DNA of 64,000 nucleotides from Gammaproteobacteria bacterium HGW-Gammaproteobacteria-4 (GTDB lineage Bacteria; Pseudomonadota; Gammaproteobacteria; Xanthomonadales; Xanthomonadaceae). Below the pieces are notes generated by a model, which was not told the DNA's origin, searched no databases, and was given only the letters and a program-made list of their open reading frames with translations. The translations under genes and the position numbers were made by a program. The stretch lies in assembly GCA_002839995.1 (NCBI GenBank), contig PGZC01000002.1, positions 37,994-101,993 on the forward strand. Direction: 5' to 3'. Below are positions 24,345 to 34,735 of the stretch, piece after piece (position 1 is the first letter of the stretch; each line of letters opens with the position of its first letter).

Positions 24345-24716
24345 TCACGCGGCCTGGTGTTGCAGCGGCACACGCAGGTCGAGTTCGTCCCACGGCACCG
24401 ACACGCGGCCGTCGGCGTCGCGCGCGACGGCCATCCACGCGCTCAGGGCAGCGATGTCGCCGTGAACGTTCTTGTAGTCGCGACCCAGGGCACGCGCGAG
24501 TTCCGCCACAGCCATGGGGCCGCGCTCACTCAGGCATTTCAACAGTTCCCAGCGTCGGGGCGTGAACGTCGACAGCAGTTGGGGGAGATCGGCAAAGCCG
24601 ATACCAAAATACGCGTCGGGGGTCTGTCCGCGCTCCAGCGCCTCCATGCTGTGGCGGGCGCGCGCCAAGCTGGCCTCGACGGGCTCACCGACTTTGATGT
24701 GCAAGACATGTGTCAT
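24345..24716 (-). CDS. Winged-helix antitoxin of a DUF6516 pair (HVO_A0114-like)
   Basis: A 123-residue MarR/ArsR-like DNA-binding protein. Residues ~55-100 hold the helix-turn-helix (FTPRRWELLKCLSERGPMAVAELARALGRDYKNVHGDIAAL) and the wing ends VPWDELDLRVPL. This matches proteins annotated as HVO_A0114-type putative DNA-binding proteins, the second genes of DUF6516 toxin operons. The ATG overlaps the toxin TGA (ATGA), so it is translated after the toxin. It likely represses the operon and neutralises the toxin (inference). Confidence 0.85.
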   Translation of the reverse strand: MTHVLHIKVGEPVEASLARARHSMEALERGQTPDAYFGIGFADLPQLLSTFTPRRWELLKCLSERGPMAVAELARALGRDYKNVHGDIAALSAWMAVARDADGRVSVPWDELDLRVPLQHQAA

Positions 24717-25000
24717 CGCTTTGCCCTCTTCACGTCTTCCCAGAAATCGGCGAGCAGGGTGGCGGCATCGGTGAATTCGTACGGGCGCTCGACCCCGTCG
24801 ATGTGTTTGTGATCGCCCTTGCCACGCTCGTTGTCGTATCCCACCACGCGCAAACCGTCCACGACATAGACCAGTCGGTACTTGAAACGATGTTCGGCCG
24901 GGGGCACCGGTGATGCAACCTGCCACACCACGATCTCGACGATCCCCGACCCAAACGTTTGCTTTTCGTGCAGGATGGGGTGCGCCCTCATATGGCGCAT
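24713..25000 (-). CDS. DUF6516 family protein, putative toxin
   Basis: A 95-residue protein. The core VEIVVWQVASPVPPAEHRFKYRLVYV and VGYDNERGKGDHKH with DFWEDV near the C-terminus is the DUF6516 signature, a family annotated as toxin components. The mechanism is unknown to me. I place the start at ATG 25000 (MRHMRAHPILHEK); ATG 24991 is possible, and the longest frame from 25027 crosses the operator-like repeats. The toxin gene precedes the antitoxin gene, the reverse of chpSB. Confidence 0.83.
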   Translation of the reverse strand: MRHMRAHPILHEKQTFGSGIVEIVVWQVASPVPPAEHRFKYRLVYVVDGLRVVGYDNERGKGDHKHIDGVERPYEFTDAATLLADFWEDVKRAKR

Positions 25001-25036
25001 GGCACCATAACGCACAAATGGCGTCAAGCGCCATAT
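24990..25036. promoter_or_regulatory. Nested inverted repeats at the start of the DUF6516 operon (candidate operator)
   Basis: ATGGCG-N5-CGCCAT (25018-25034) is a perfect dyad, and its outer arm GCGCCATAT (25028-25036) also pairs with ATATGGCGC at 24990-24998 across the toxin start. Three related half-sites in 47 bp suggest cooperative binding by the winged-helix antitoxin. Confidence 0.5.
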
Positions 25037-25223
25037 CGCAGCACGTTATCTGGCGTGTCGGCTGTACCAGCGCGGCAGCCAGGACACACACGTTACGGCC
25101 CAAAGATTGGGCGTTCTCGGTTCCGTCACGATCTCCGCCCGAGCACACAGCAGTGACTATCTGAGAGCCATGCGTGCGACCCCCGCGACCGAGGAGCCGA
25201 CAAATTCACCGCGCATCACGACA

Positions 25224-25239
25224 CTACGCCCAACTCGCC
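25224..25239. repeat. 16-bp direct repeat, right copy
   Basis: Identical to 24190-24205. Here it forms the 3' end and stop codon (TAG at 25226-25224) of the RES pseudogene. Confidence 0.6.
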
Positions 25240-25721
25240 TGATCCTTTGGTAATCGATGGTCAGCATCGAAGACCCGATTCGACTGATCAGGCGGCAGCA
25301 GGTCAGGATAAATCACGAGGTTGGAGCCACAGGGATTGGCACCACTGGGGAATACGATCCCCGCATGACCCGCCGCGCGCACGATGTCGCCAAGCACCCA
25401 GCTTGGCGATCCACATGCAGGTCGAAGGCGAGTTGGCGCCAGTCGGACGACCCGTCGTGCCACAGGTCATCCCATGGCGCACCGTGGTGCAACTCCCGTA
25501 GATCGACAATGCCTTTCACGGATGCTGTGTAGGCGCACAAGGTGCATGGCGGCAGCAGCGGCAAGCGAGGTCTGCTGGTACTCGCGCAGTGCGGTGACAT
25601 CTTCCAGCGCAAGATAGAGCGCTTCAACGCCCTTCCGATTGAATCGACCACCCGCCTTGGCAGCGCCGGCACCACTGGTCGGAGAAACCGCCCAACGTGG
25701 CACGTGTGCGCGGTACAAAAC
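25224..25721 (-). pseudogene. RES-domain toxin with two frameshifts
   Basis: Joined across frames the product reads YRAHVPRWAVSPTSG...GGRFNRKGVEALYLA...REYQQTS, then (frame change near 25565) CTLCAYTASVKGIVDLREL...WRQLAFDLHVD, then (change near 25410) SWVLGDIVRAAGHAGIVFPS...SNLVIYPDLLPP. That is a full RES toxin, a family that degrades NAD+ and is neutralised by Xre/MbcA/ParS antitoxins. First and last segments share a frame, so the two indels compensate but leave a scrambled middle. Directly upstream, after glmS, a short frame ending LANQSGYVGWS may be the tail of its lost antitoxin. Confidence 0.75.
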
Positions 25722-25791
25722 GGCTGGGCCCCAGGTCGATCAGGACCAACCCACATACCCCGACTGGTTGGCAAGCGCCTTGTCGAGGCGA

Positions 25792-27473
25792 TCACAAGCC
25801 CGGCATCATGCCGCGCAGCACGGCGACGTGGTAGGCGAGTAGTTGCAGCGGGATCGTGAACAACACCGGGGCGGAGATTTCGCCGCATTTGGGCAGGGTG
25901 AGCACGCTTTCGCCGTGCAGGCCGTGTTTGATGCCTTGTTCGACGAACAGGTACAAGCGGCCGCCGCGGGCACGGACTTCTTCCATGTTGGAGCTGAGTT
26001 TGTCGATCAGGTGGTCGTTGGGGGCGATCGCGATCACCGGCATGTCGGCGTCCACCAGCGCCAGCGGGCCGTGCTTGAGTTCGCCGGCGGCGTAGGCTTC
26101 GGCGTGGATGTAGGAGATTTCCTTGAGCTTGAGCGCGCCCTCCATCGCGATCGGCCAGTGGGTGCCGCGGCCGAGGAACAAGGCGTGTTCCTTGTCGACG
26201 AAGTGTTCGGCCAGCGCCTTGATCTGCGGGTCGAGCGCGAGCACGTCGGCCACCATCGAGGGCAGGGTTTCGAGCTGGCGCACGCCGCGTTGATAACGCC
26301 CTTCATCCATGCCCTTGACCTTGCCGAGCGCGAGCGCGAACAGGGCGAGCGTGGCCAGTTGCGTGGTGAAGGCTTTGGTGGAGGCGACGCCGATCTCGGG
26401 GCCGGCGCGGGTCATCAGCACGAGGCGCGATTCGCGCACCAGCGAGGATTCGGGCACATTGCAGACCGCGAGTTCGGCGTGATAGCCGCGCGACTTGGCC
26501 ATCTTCAGCGCCGCCAGGGTGTCGGCGGTTTCGCCCGATTGCGAGATGGTGAGGAACAGCGTGCCCGGTTGCACTACCGGCTGCCGGTAGCGGTATTCGC
26601 TGGCGATCTCGGTGGTGCACGGCACGCCGGCCAGGGTCTCGATCCAGTAGCGCGCGACGAGGCCAGCGTGATAACTGGTGCCGCAGGCGACGATGTGTAC
26701 GGCCTGGGTTTGTTGCAGCAGTTCGCTGGCGCCGACGCCGAGGATTTCATTGAGCACCTTGCCGCCGGCAATGCGGCCTTCCAGCGTTTCGGCGATCACC
26801 TGCGGCTGCTCGTGGATCTCCTTGAGCATGTAATGCCGGTATTCGCCGCGCTCGACGGCATCGCTGCCGAACGCGGCCTGCTTGACCGCGCCTGCGGATC
26901 GGAAGCAAGGTACTGCTCGCCCTCGCCCAGCCCAAGCACCAATGGCGAACCGCGGCGGGCGCCGATCAGCAGGCCGGGGTCGGTTTCGCTGAGCACGGCG
27001 ATGGCATAGGCGCCTTCGAGTCGCGCCAGCGCCGCCTGCACCGCCGCCAGCAGCGAGCGGCCATCGGCTTGCAGATGCACGATCAGATGCGCGATGACTT
27101 CGGTATCGGTCTGCGACTCGAACACGAAACCGGCCTGCTGCAACTGCACGCGCAACGCGGCGTGGTTCTCGATGATGCCGTTGTGCACCACGCACACACC
27201 GGCCGAGGCGTGCGGATGCGCGTTGTCCTCACTGGGCACGCCGTGGGTGGCCCAGCGCGTGTGCGCCACACCGCTGAAACCGGCCAGCGGTGTCGTTTGC
27301 TGCCGCGCTTCAAGCTCCGCGACCTTGCCCTTGGCGCGCAGGCGGCGCACGCCTTGCGCGGTGAGCACGGCGATGCCGGCGGAATCGTAGCCGCGATATT
27401 CCAGCGCCTTGAGTCCTGCGATCAGGTTTTGAACGACGTCGCGCTGCGCGCTGATACCGACGATGCCACACAT
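25792..27473 (-). pseudogene. glmS: Glucosamine-fructose-6-phosphate aminotransferase, broken by an internal deletion and frameshift
   Basis: GlmS makes glucosamine-6-phosphate from fructose-6-phosphate and glutamine for cell-wall synthesis. The N-terminal glutaminase half is clear (MCGIVGI with nucleophile Cys2, [29 protein letters not shown]), then the frame changes near 26893 and the isomerase half continues ([66 protein letters not shown]). About 38 codons normally present between ASD and YRHYM are missing. As read, the product would be truncated. The gene is usually essential, so an assembly error or another copy elsewhere is likely. It lies far from glmU (36095). Confidence 0.9.
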
Positions 27474-27704
27474 GAATGATTTCCTCTCCACGAACACGAG
27501 CAGTTTAGCGCCGTCACACGACTTCCTGCGGGCACGACATGGCGATGCGATGGCACAACCGAGTTGAACGTGCGATTGTCCGGCGGACGGACAGATGCAC
27601 TGCGGACACCGCGATCATCGCTGCAACGTCTTGATAGTCTTGGCGCTCGCGGTTGGCACGGGACATGCAAACACGAGCACATCACCGTTTGCAGATGAGC
27701 TCGC

Positions 27705-28881
27705 ATGATCCGTGACACCGCCGCTACCGACCGCCTGCTGGCCCCGCCCTCGCGCACCCGCCGACGTCTGCTGATCGCTTCCGTGATGGCAGCCGCGACG
27801 CTGGCGATGATCGCCGCCGTTGCGCGCTGGGCCTCGGCGGAGCACTCGGTGGATGGTTCCCGCGTGCGCATCGCCGAAGTGACGCGCGGCACCCTGGTGC
27901 GGGATGCCACGGTCAATGGACGCGTGGTGGCGGCGATCAGCCCCACGCTGTATGCAGCGGCGGCTGGCACTCTGACCCTGCAAATCCATGCCGGCGACAG
28001 TGTCGAGGAAGGCCAACTGCTGGCGCGAATCGATTCGCCGGAGCTGGATAACGAACTCAAGCGCGAACAATCCACGTTGGAGCAACTGCAATCGGAAGTG
28101 GCTCGCCAGCGCATCCTCGCGCAGAAAGCGCGGCTGCTGGCGCAGCGCGATGCCGATGAAGCCGACGTGGCGCGCACCGGCGCTGCCCGTGATCTGCAGA
28201 GCACCCAGCGCGGCTTCGATCTGGGGGCTGGAAGCGCGTGAAGTGGAGCTTGCGCTCAAGACCTCGCAACAGCAACTCGAACGCCAGCGTCTGGTGGTCG
28301 CCAACGTCGGCCGCCGCGTCGATGAATTGAACGTGCGCGCGCCGGTAGCGGGCGTGGTTGGCACGCTGGCCGTGGCGGATCGTGCCGTCGTGCCTGCAAA
28401 CACCGCGCTGATGACGCTGGTGGATCTGTCGCGTCTGGAAGTGGAGCTGGAGGTGCCAGAGACGTACGCCGACGAGATCGGCCTGGGCATGACGGCAGAA
28501 GTGTCCATCGGCAACGAGCGTGCCAGCGGCAAGGTGTCGGCGCTGTCGCCGGAGGTGGTGAACCACCAGGTGCTGGCGCGGGTGCGCTTCGAGGGTTCGC
28601 AGCCCAATGGCCTGCGCCAGAACCAGCGCGTCAGCGCCCGCGTGTTGATCGACGAAAGGCCCGACGTGCTGATGGTGGCGCGCGGCCCGTTCGTGGAGCA
28701 GCAGGGCGGCCGCTTCGCCTACGTGATGGATGGCGACACCGCCGTGCGCCGACCGATCGTGCTGGGCGCCACCAGTGTTTCCGCGGTCGAAATCCGCGAC
28801 GGACTCGGCGTCGGCGATCGCGTGGTCATTGCCGGCAGCGACGCTTTCGAAGACGCCGCGCGCGTCCGCATCAACGAGTGA
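27705..28881 (+). pseudogene. RND/HlyD-type periplasmic adaptor of an efflux system, frameshifted
   Basis: First gene of the efflux locus. N-terminal TM anchor (residues ~20-42), lipoyl half-motif (VNGRVVAAISPTLYAAAAGTLTLQIHAGDSVEEGQLLARIDSP) and the first half of the coiled coil run in frame to about 28220; then the frame changes and the rest continues (LALKTSQQQLERQRLVV, ELNVRAPVAGVVGTLAV, barrel domain, FAYVMDGDTAVRR, DGLGVGDRVV). The tip of the coiled-coil hairpin, roughly 30 codons, is missing at the junction. MacA-like adaptors bridge MacB-type ABC pumps to an outer-membrane channel. Confidence 0.85.
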
Positions 28882-28907
28882 TCCATCACCCCTCAGGGAG
28901 AAACACC

Positions 28908-29633
<726 letters not shown>

Positions 29634-29643
29634 GGAACCGGCC

Positions 29644-30830
29644 ATGTTTCGCTACTACCTGCGCACAAAAGCGACCGCCTGTTCGTGCCGCAGCTCGACA
29701 CCGGCAACCTGATCGGCTACACCGCAGGTGAGGAGCCGGACGACCAGTTGAGCTATCCCGATACCCAGCGGCTACTCGCCAGCGGCCAAGGTGTGCGGCG
29801 CACGGCGATTTTCGGAATCAATAGCGCGATCACTCCCGAGCGCGCCGACATGGCGCCGCTGCTGGCCAACGGCGGCGCCACCACCAGCGATTTTTTCGCC
29901 ATGTTCGAGGTGCCATTTCGTTACGGCAATCCGTGGCATGCCGATGATGATGCCCGCAAGACCGATGTCATGGTGTTGTCGCGCGCGACCAGCGAGAAGC
30001 TGTTCGGCGACGTCGATCCGGTGGGCCGCGAACTCAAGATGGGCGACGCCAGCTACCGCGTGGTCGGCGTGCTCGAACACTGGAAACCGCTGCCGCGCTA
30101 CTACCGCATCATCAACGGCAACGGCGGCGCGTTCGACGGCAGCGACGACTTCTTCATTCCGTTTTCCACGGCGGTTCGCCACGAGAAGCGCAACAGCGGC
30201 AACAACAATTGCAGTGGCGATGGCCCGAAGCCGGGCTATGCCGGCTGGATCGCCTCCGACTGCACCTGGATCCAGTTCTGGTTCGAGGGCGCCAGCGCGG
30301 GCGATCAGACCGTCATCAAGGCGTGGCTGGATAATTACGCCGCCGAGCAGCATCGTCTGGGCTGGCTGACGCGACCGGTCAACACCCGCCTGCGCAGCAC
30401 CATGCAGTGGCTTGAACATCTGGAAGTGGTGGGACGCGACAGCCGCATCCAGGCATGGCTGGCGTTCGGCTTTCTGCTGGTGTGTCTGGTCAACACGGTG
30501 GGCCTGCTGCTGGCCAAGTTTTCGGCACGCGCCGGCGAGGTGGGCGTGCGTCGCGCACTCGGCGCCACCCGCAGCGAAATTTTCCATCAATACCTGATCG
30601 AAGCGTCGGTGGTGGGGCTGGTGGGGGCGGTGTTGGGGCTGGCGCTGAGCTTTGCCGGCCTGTGGCTGATCAGCAAGCAGTCGGGCGCGATGGCGGTGGT
30701 GGCGCGGATGGACTGGACGATGCTGCTCGCCACGGTGTTGCTGTCGTTGTTGGCCAGCCTGATCGCCGGCTTCCTGCCGACCTGGCGCGCCTGTCAGGTG
30801 CGCCCGGCCCTGCAACTGAAATCGCAGTAA
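29644..30830 (+). pseudogene. FtsX-like ABC permease missing its first membrane helix (deletion plus frameshift)
   Basis: The gene should start at ATG 29644 (MFRYYLRT), ten bases after the ATPase stop, but the frame is lost within eight codons. The rest is open from about 29676 as DRLFVPQLDTGNLIGY, followed by the MacB periplasmic core domain and the FtsX domain with three C-terminal TM helices (AWLAFGFLLVCLVNTVGLLL; EVGVRRALGATRSEIFHQYL; LLATVLLSLLASLIAGFLP). About 45 codons encoding TM1 are missing at 29668-29678. A product starting at ATG 29685 would lack the N-terminal helix and probably not insert correctly. Confidence 0.85.
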
Positions 30831-30841
30831 GGAGAGCACCC

Positions 30842-32071
30842 ATGGAAATCCGTCCCATCGTCTCAGCGCTGCTGCGCAACAAGACCGGTGCCTTGCTGAT
30901 CGCCGCGCAGATCGCGCTGACGCTCGCCATCGTCAGCAATGCCGCCTACATCATTCGCGACCGTGTCGCGATATCCAGCCGCTCATCGGGTATCGACGAC
31001 GAATCGAGCGTGTTCCGCATTGCGGTCGATTCGGTCAACACGCCGGGCGATCCTCTCGCCGTGCAAAAACAGGAGGAGCGGATGCTCGCCGCACTGCCCG
31101 GTGTGGAATCGGTGGCGGCATCTAATCAGGTGCCGCTGGGTCAGAGTGGTTGGAACATGAGTCTGTTCCTGGACAAGGCGCAGACCGATTCCAGCGCCAG
31201 CATGGCGTTCTATTTCACGCCGGGGCCATTGGTGAAAACGCTGGGCTTGAAGCTGATCGATGGGCGCGACCTCACCGAGACCGATGTCGACGTGATCAAT
31301 GTACGTGAGAATGAACACCGTCTCGGCCATGTCGCCGTCATCACCCAGGCGCTTGCCAAAAAGCTGTTCCCCGGCGAAGCGTCGGCGGTGGGCAAGCATG
31401 TGTTCCTTGGCAACTCCGCCGATTCTCCGGAATACGAGATCGTCGGCGTAGTGGAGCGGTTGCAGAGCCCATGGTCGCAAAATGGCGAACGCGGCGAGTG
31501 GTCGCTGATCACCGCCATCCGCCCGATTCAGGGCTACGCCGATTACCTGGTGCGCACCGAACCCGGACAAGCGGAGCGGGTGATGCGCGATGCCGAAGCC
31601 GCCCTGACGCGCGCTGGCAGCGAGCGGCTGGTCGTCGAGAAACACACCATGACCGAGGTCCGCGATCGGCGCTATCGCGCCGACAAGGCCATGGTGTGGA
31701 TGCTGGTGACCGTGACGGTGTTGCTGCTGCTGGTGACCGCATCGGGTATCGTCGGCATGGCCACGCTGTGGGTCAACCAGCGGCGCAAGCAGATCGGTGT
31801 GCGCCGCGCCCTGGGGGCGCGCCGCGCCGACATCCTGCGCTACTTCGTCACCGAGAACGTGCTGATCAGCAGCCTCGGGATTGCGGCAGGCACGCTGCTG
31901 GCGCTGTCGCTGAACCAGTTGCTGGTAAGCCAGTTCGAGTTGCCACGGCTGCCACTGTCGCACCTGTTGGTGGGCATGGGCGTGCTGTGGATACTGGGCA
32001 TCGTGGCGGTCTACGGCCCGGCCCGACGTGCGGCCAGCGTGGCACCGGCCACCGCCACCCGCAGTGCTTGA
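30842..32071 (+). CDS. FtsX-like ABC permease (second subunit)
   Basis: A 409-residue inner-membrane permease: TM1 at ~18-38 (GALLIAAQIALTLAIVSNAAYI), a periplasmic MacB-type core domain, then three TM helices with WVNQRRKQIGVRRALGARRADILRYF, the conserved FtsX-domain coupling segment, and a C-terminal PARRAASVAPATATR tail. The start at ATG 30842 follows GGAG, and the gene is complete. With the other permease it would form a heterodimeric pump driven by the ATPase at 28908. The substrate is unknown; similar loci handle antimicrobial peptides. Confidence 0.92.
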   Translation: MEIRPIVSALLRNKTGALLIAAQIALTLAIVSNAAYIIRDRVAISSRSSGIDDESSVFRIAVDSVNTPGDPLAVQKQEERMLAALPGVESVAASNQVPLGQSGWNMSLFLDKAQTDSSASMAFYFTPGPLVKTLGLKLIDGRDLTETDVDVINVRENEHRLGHVAVITQALAKKLFPGEASAVGKHVFLGNSADSPEYEIVGVVERLQSPWSQNGERGEWSLITAIRPIQGYADYLVRTEPGQAERVMRDAEAALTRAGSERLVVEKHTMTEVRDRRYRADKAMVWMLVTVTVLLLLVTASGIVGMATLWVNQRRKQIGVRRALGARRADILRYFVTENVLISSLGIAAGTLLALSLNQLLVSQFELPRLPLSHLLVGMGVLWILGIVAVYGPARRAASVAPATATRSA

Positions 32072-32086
32072 GGTAGGCTTGTCGGC

Positions 32087-33281
32087 ATGCCTACAGTACT
32101 GGTGATCGACGACAACCCGGCAGTGGCTTCGGCGCTTGAAGTGGACATCGACCTGGTGATCCAGGACATGAACTTCAGCGCCGACACCACCTCGGGCGAG
32201 GAAGGAGTGATGCTGTTCGGGGCCATTCGCGCACAACAGCCCGACCTGCCGGTGATCCTGCTCACCGCCTGGACGCATCTGGAGAGCGCGGTGGAGCTGG
32301 TGCGTGCGGGTGCCGCCGATTATCTGGCCAAGCCGTGGGACGACCACAAGCTGATGGCAACGGTGACCAATTTGCTGGAACTGGGCCAGACCCAGCGCGA
32401 TCTTCAGCAGCGCCGTGGCAACGAGCGCCGCCAGCAACGCGCCATCGCCAGCCAGTACGACCTGTGCGGCATGGTGTTCGCCGATAGCGCCACCGAACGC
32501 GTGGTGACGATGGCCTGTCAGGTAGCGCGCGCGCCGGTGCCGGTGTTGATCCGCGGCGCCAACGGCAGCGGCAAGGAGTGCATCGCGCGCATCGTGCAGG
32601 CCAATTCCAGCGTGCGCGACGGCCCCTTCGTCACGGTCAATTGCGGCGCCTTGCCGGCGGAGTTGATCGAGGCCGAGTTGTTCGGCGCCGATGCCGGCGC
32701 CTACACCGGCGCCAACAAGGCGCGCGAGGGCAAGTTCGATGCGGGTGCTGGAAACCGGACGCTTTGAGCGACTTGGCTCCAACCGCGAGCGCCAGGTGCA
32801 GGTGCGCGTGATCAGCGCCACCAATGCCGATCTCGGCGCGATGATCCGCAGCGGCAAGTTCCGCGAGGACCTGTACTATCGGCTCAACCTGATCGAACTG
32901 ACGCTGCCGCCATTGTGCGAGCGACCGGCCGACATCGCGCCGCTGGCGATTCATTTTCTCGAATCGGGCAAGCAACTGACGCCGTCCGCATTGAACGCGC
33001 TGCAACGTTATCCGTGGCCGGGCAACGTGCGCGAGCTGAAGAACACGATCCAGCGCGCCTGCCTGCTCGCCAGCGGCACCAGCATCGACGCACGCGACCT
33101 CGGCCTGCCGGCCGCGACCGCCAGTGTGCCGCACGCCGCCGACAACGAACCCGATGGCGCCGCCATCGAGGCAGCGCTCGGACGTGCCGCCGGCAACGTC
33201 AGCCAGGCAGCGGCCGAGCTGGGATTGAGCCGCCAGGCGCTGTACCGGCGCATGGAGCGGCTGGGGTTGTCGCGCGGATGA
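32087..33281 (+). pseudogene. Sigma-54-dependent response regulator (NtrC-like) with two internal deletions
   Basis: Receiver domain start (VLVIDDNPAVASALEV), phospho-Asp segment (VIQDMNFSADTTSGEEG), K-P-W region (DYLAKPWDDHK), then an AAA+ sigma-54 activator core (GANGSGKECIARIVQ Walker A; LFGADAGAYTGA, the GAFTGA-like loop; RVISATNADLGAMI; WPGNVRELKN) and a Fis-type HTH (AAAELGLSRQALYRRMERLG). About 30 residues are missing in frame near 32145, removing receiver helix 1 to strand 3. About 22 codons including the Walker B (FLDEIGN) are missing near 32742 with a frame change to the 32691 frame. It cannot encode a full activator as read. Confidence 0.85.
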
Positions 33282-33285
33282 GGCG

Positions 33286-34617
33286 ATGAGCGCGCCGCGG
33301 CGGTTTTCGCTGGCCGGCAAGCTGGCGCTGGCGCTGGCACTGTGGAGCGCCGCGTGGATGCTGCTGGCCGGCTGGTTGGGACAGCGCTTTGCAGAGCACG
33401 GCTCGCTGCTGGCGCTGGTGTTGGCGGCAGCGCTGATTGTCGCGACCCTCGCCTTCAGCCGCCGCCTGCTGCGGCCGGTGCTGTCGCTGTTCCGCGCGCT
33501 CAGTGGGACGGTCAGCAGCTATCGCGACAACGATTTCAGCTTCGGCATCGTCTGGCGCGGCAATGATGAACTCGGCGATCTGGTGGCCGCGCACAACGCA
33601 CTCGGCGCGGCGCTGCGCGAGCAGCGGCTCGGCCTGGTGCAACGCGAACTGCTGCTCGACACCATGGTGCAGAACACCCCGGTGGCGATGCTGCTGGTGG
33701 CGCCCGGCGGCGCCATCGTGTTCGCCAACCTCGGCGCGCGCCGGCTGCTCAACGACGGCCGCAAGCTCGAAGGCCACGCCTTGGCCAATGTGCTGCAATC
33801 GGCGCCCGAAGCACTGGCCGAAGCAGTGGCACGACCCGGCGACGGCCTGTTCGCAATCCGCAATGAATCCGGCGACGATGCCGACAGCGACGACGTGTAC
33901 CACCTCGCGCGCAAGCGCTTCAGCCTCAACGGCCGCTCGCACGAGCTGTTGCTGCTGCGCCAGCTCACCAGTGAGCTGCGGCGCCAGGAAGTGCAGACCT
34001 GGAAGAAGGTGATCCGGGTGATCAGCCATGAGCTGAATAACTCGCTGGCGCCGATCGCCTCGCTGGCGCACTCGGGCGCCGAATTGATCCGGCGCGAACA
34101 GTACCAGCGCATCGAAGCGATCTTCGCCACCATCGAGGAGCGCGCCCGCCATCTCGAAGGCTTCATCAACGGTTATGCGCGCTTCGCCAAGCTGCCCACG
34201 CCGCGGCTGGAACTGCTGGCTTGGCCGCAGTTCGTCGAACGCCTGCACCTTCATGCCCAATTTTCGCTGGAAGGCGAACTGCCGCTCACACCGCTGCGCG
34301 CCGACGCCGCACAACTGGAGCAGGCGCTCCTCAACCTGATCAAGAACGCCCACGAATCCGGCTCCGATCCGTCACTGGTGCAGTTGCGCGTGCGCGAGGC
34401 GCCAAGGGGCTTTCGCATCGAGGTACTGGACCGCGGCCATGGCATGAGCGAGACGGTGCTGGCCAATGCACTGGTGCCGTTCTATTCGACCAAACGCAGC
34501 GGCACCGGCCTGGGCCTGGCGCTGGCACGCGAAATCGCCGAAGCGCACGGTGGCAGCATCAGCCTGAGCAATCGCCCGGACGGCGGGCTGAGCGTGGCGT
34601 TGACGTTGCCCTGGTGA
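33286..34617 (+). CDS. NtrY-like sensor histidine kinase
   Basis: A 443-residue inner-membrane kinase: two TM helices (about 10-30 and 38-58), HAMP/PAS-like region (LLLDTMVQNTPVAMLLVAPGG), the H-box ISHELNNSLAPIASLAHSG with phospho-accepting His, and a HATPase domain with N-box LIKNAHESG, G1 DRGHGMSE and G2 GTGLGLALAREI. The short HELNNSLAPI box is typical of NtrY-type partners of sigma-54 regulators. It starts four bases after the regulator, so both are cotranscribed and should control the efflux operon. Intact. Confidence 0.93.
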   Translation: MSAPRRFSLAGKLALALALWSAAWMLLAGWLGQRFAEHGSLLALVLAAALIVATLAFSRRLLRPVLSLFRALSGTVSSYRDNDFSFGIVWRGNDELGDLVAAHNALGAALREQRLGLVQRELLLDTMVQNTPVAMLLVAPGGAIVFANLGARRLLNDGRKLEGHALANVLQSAPEALAEAVARPGDGLFAIRNESGDDADSDDVYHLARKRFSLNGRSHELLLLRQLTSELRRQEVQTWKKVIRVISHELNNSLAPIASLAHSGAELIRREQYQRIEAIFATIEERARHLEGFINGYARFAKLPTPRLELLAWPQFVERLHLHAQFSLEGELPLTPLRADAAQLEQALLNLIKNAHESGSDPSLVQLRVREAPRGFRIEVLDRGHGMSETVLANALVPFYSTKRSGTGLGLALAREIAEAHGGSISLSNRPDGGLSVALTLPW

Positions 34618-34653
34618 GCACCCCGCAGGCACAAAACACACAACATATCAGCT

Positions 34654-34676
34654 TTACACATATGTATATTGTGTAA
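34654..34676. promoter_or_regulatory. Perfect palindrome upstream of the secreted-protein/HTH operon
   Basis: TTACACA-N9-TGTGTAA, with further partial symmetry inside (ATATGTATAT). It lies 59 bases before the ATG at 34736 and is a good candidate operator for the four-Cys HTH regulator encoded next. Confidence 0.6.
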
Positions 34677-34735
34677 TTGAATAAGCGGTACATCCTATCG
34701 ATTGTCGCAGTCAGCGACCGAATGGGAGACAAATC

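Noticed and set aside
24190..25239. attC sites of an integron cassette
   Set aside because: The repeat contains GCCCAAC, which fits the R'' core, but no matching GTTRRRY site or integrase was found within expected distance.
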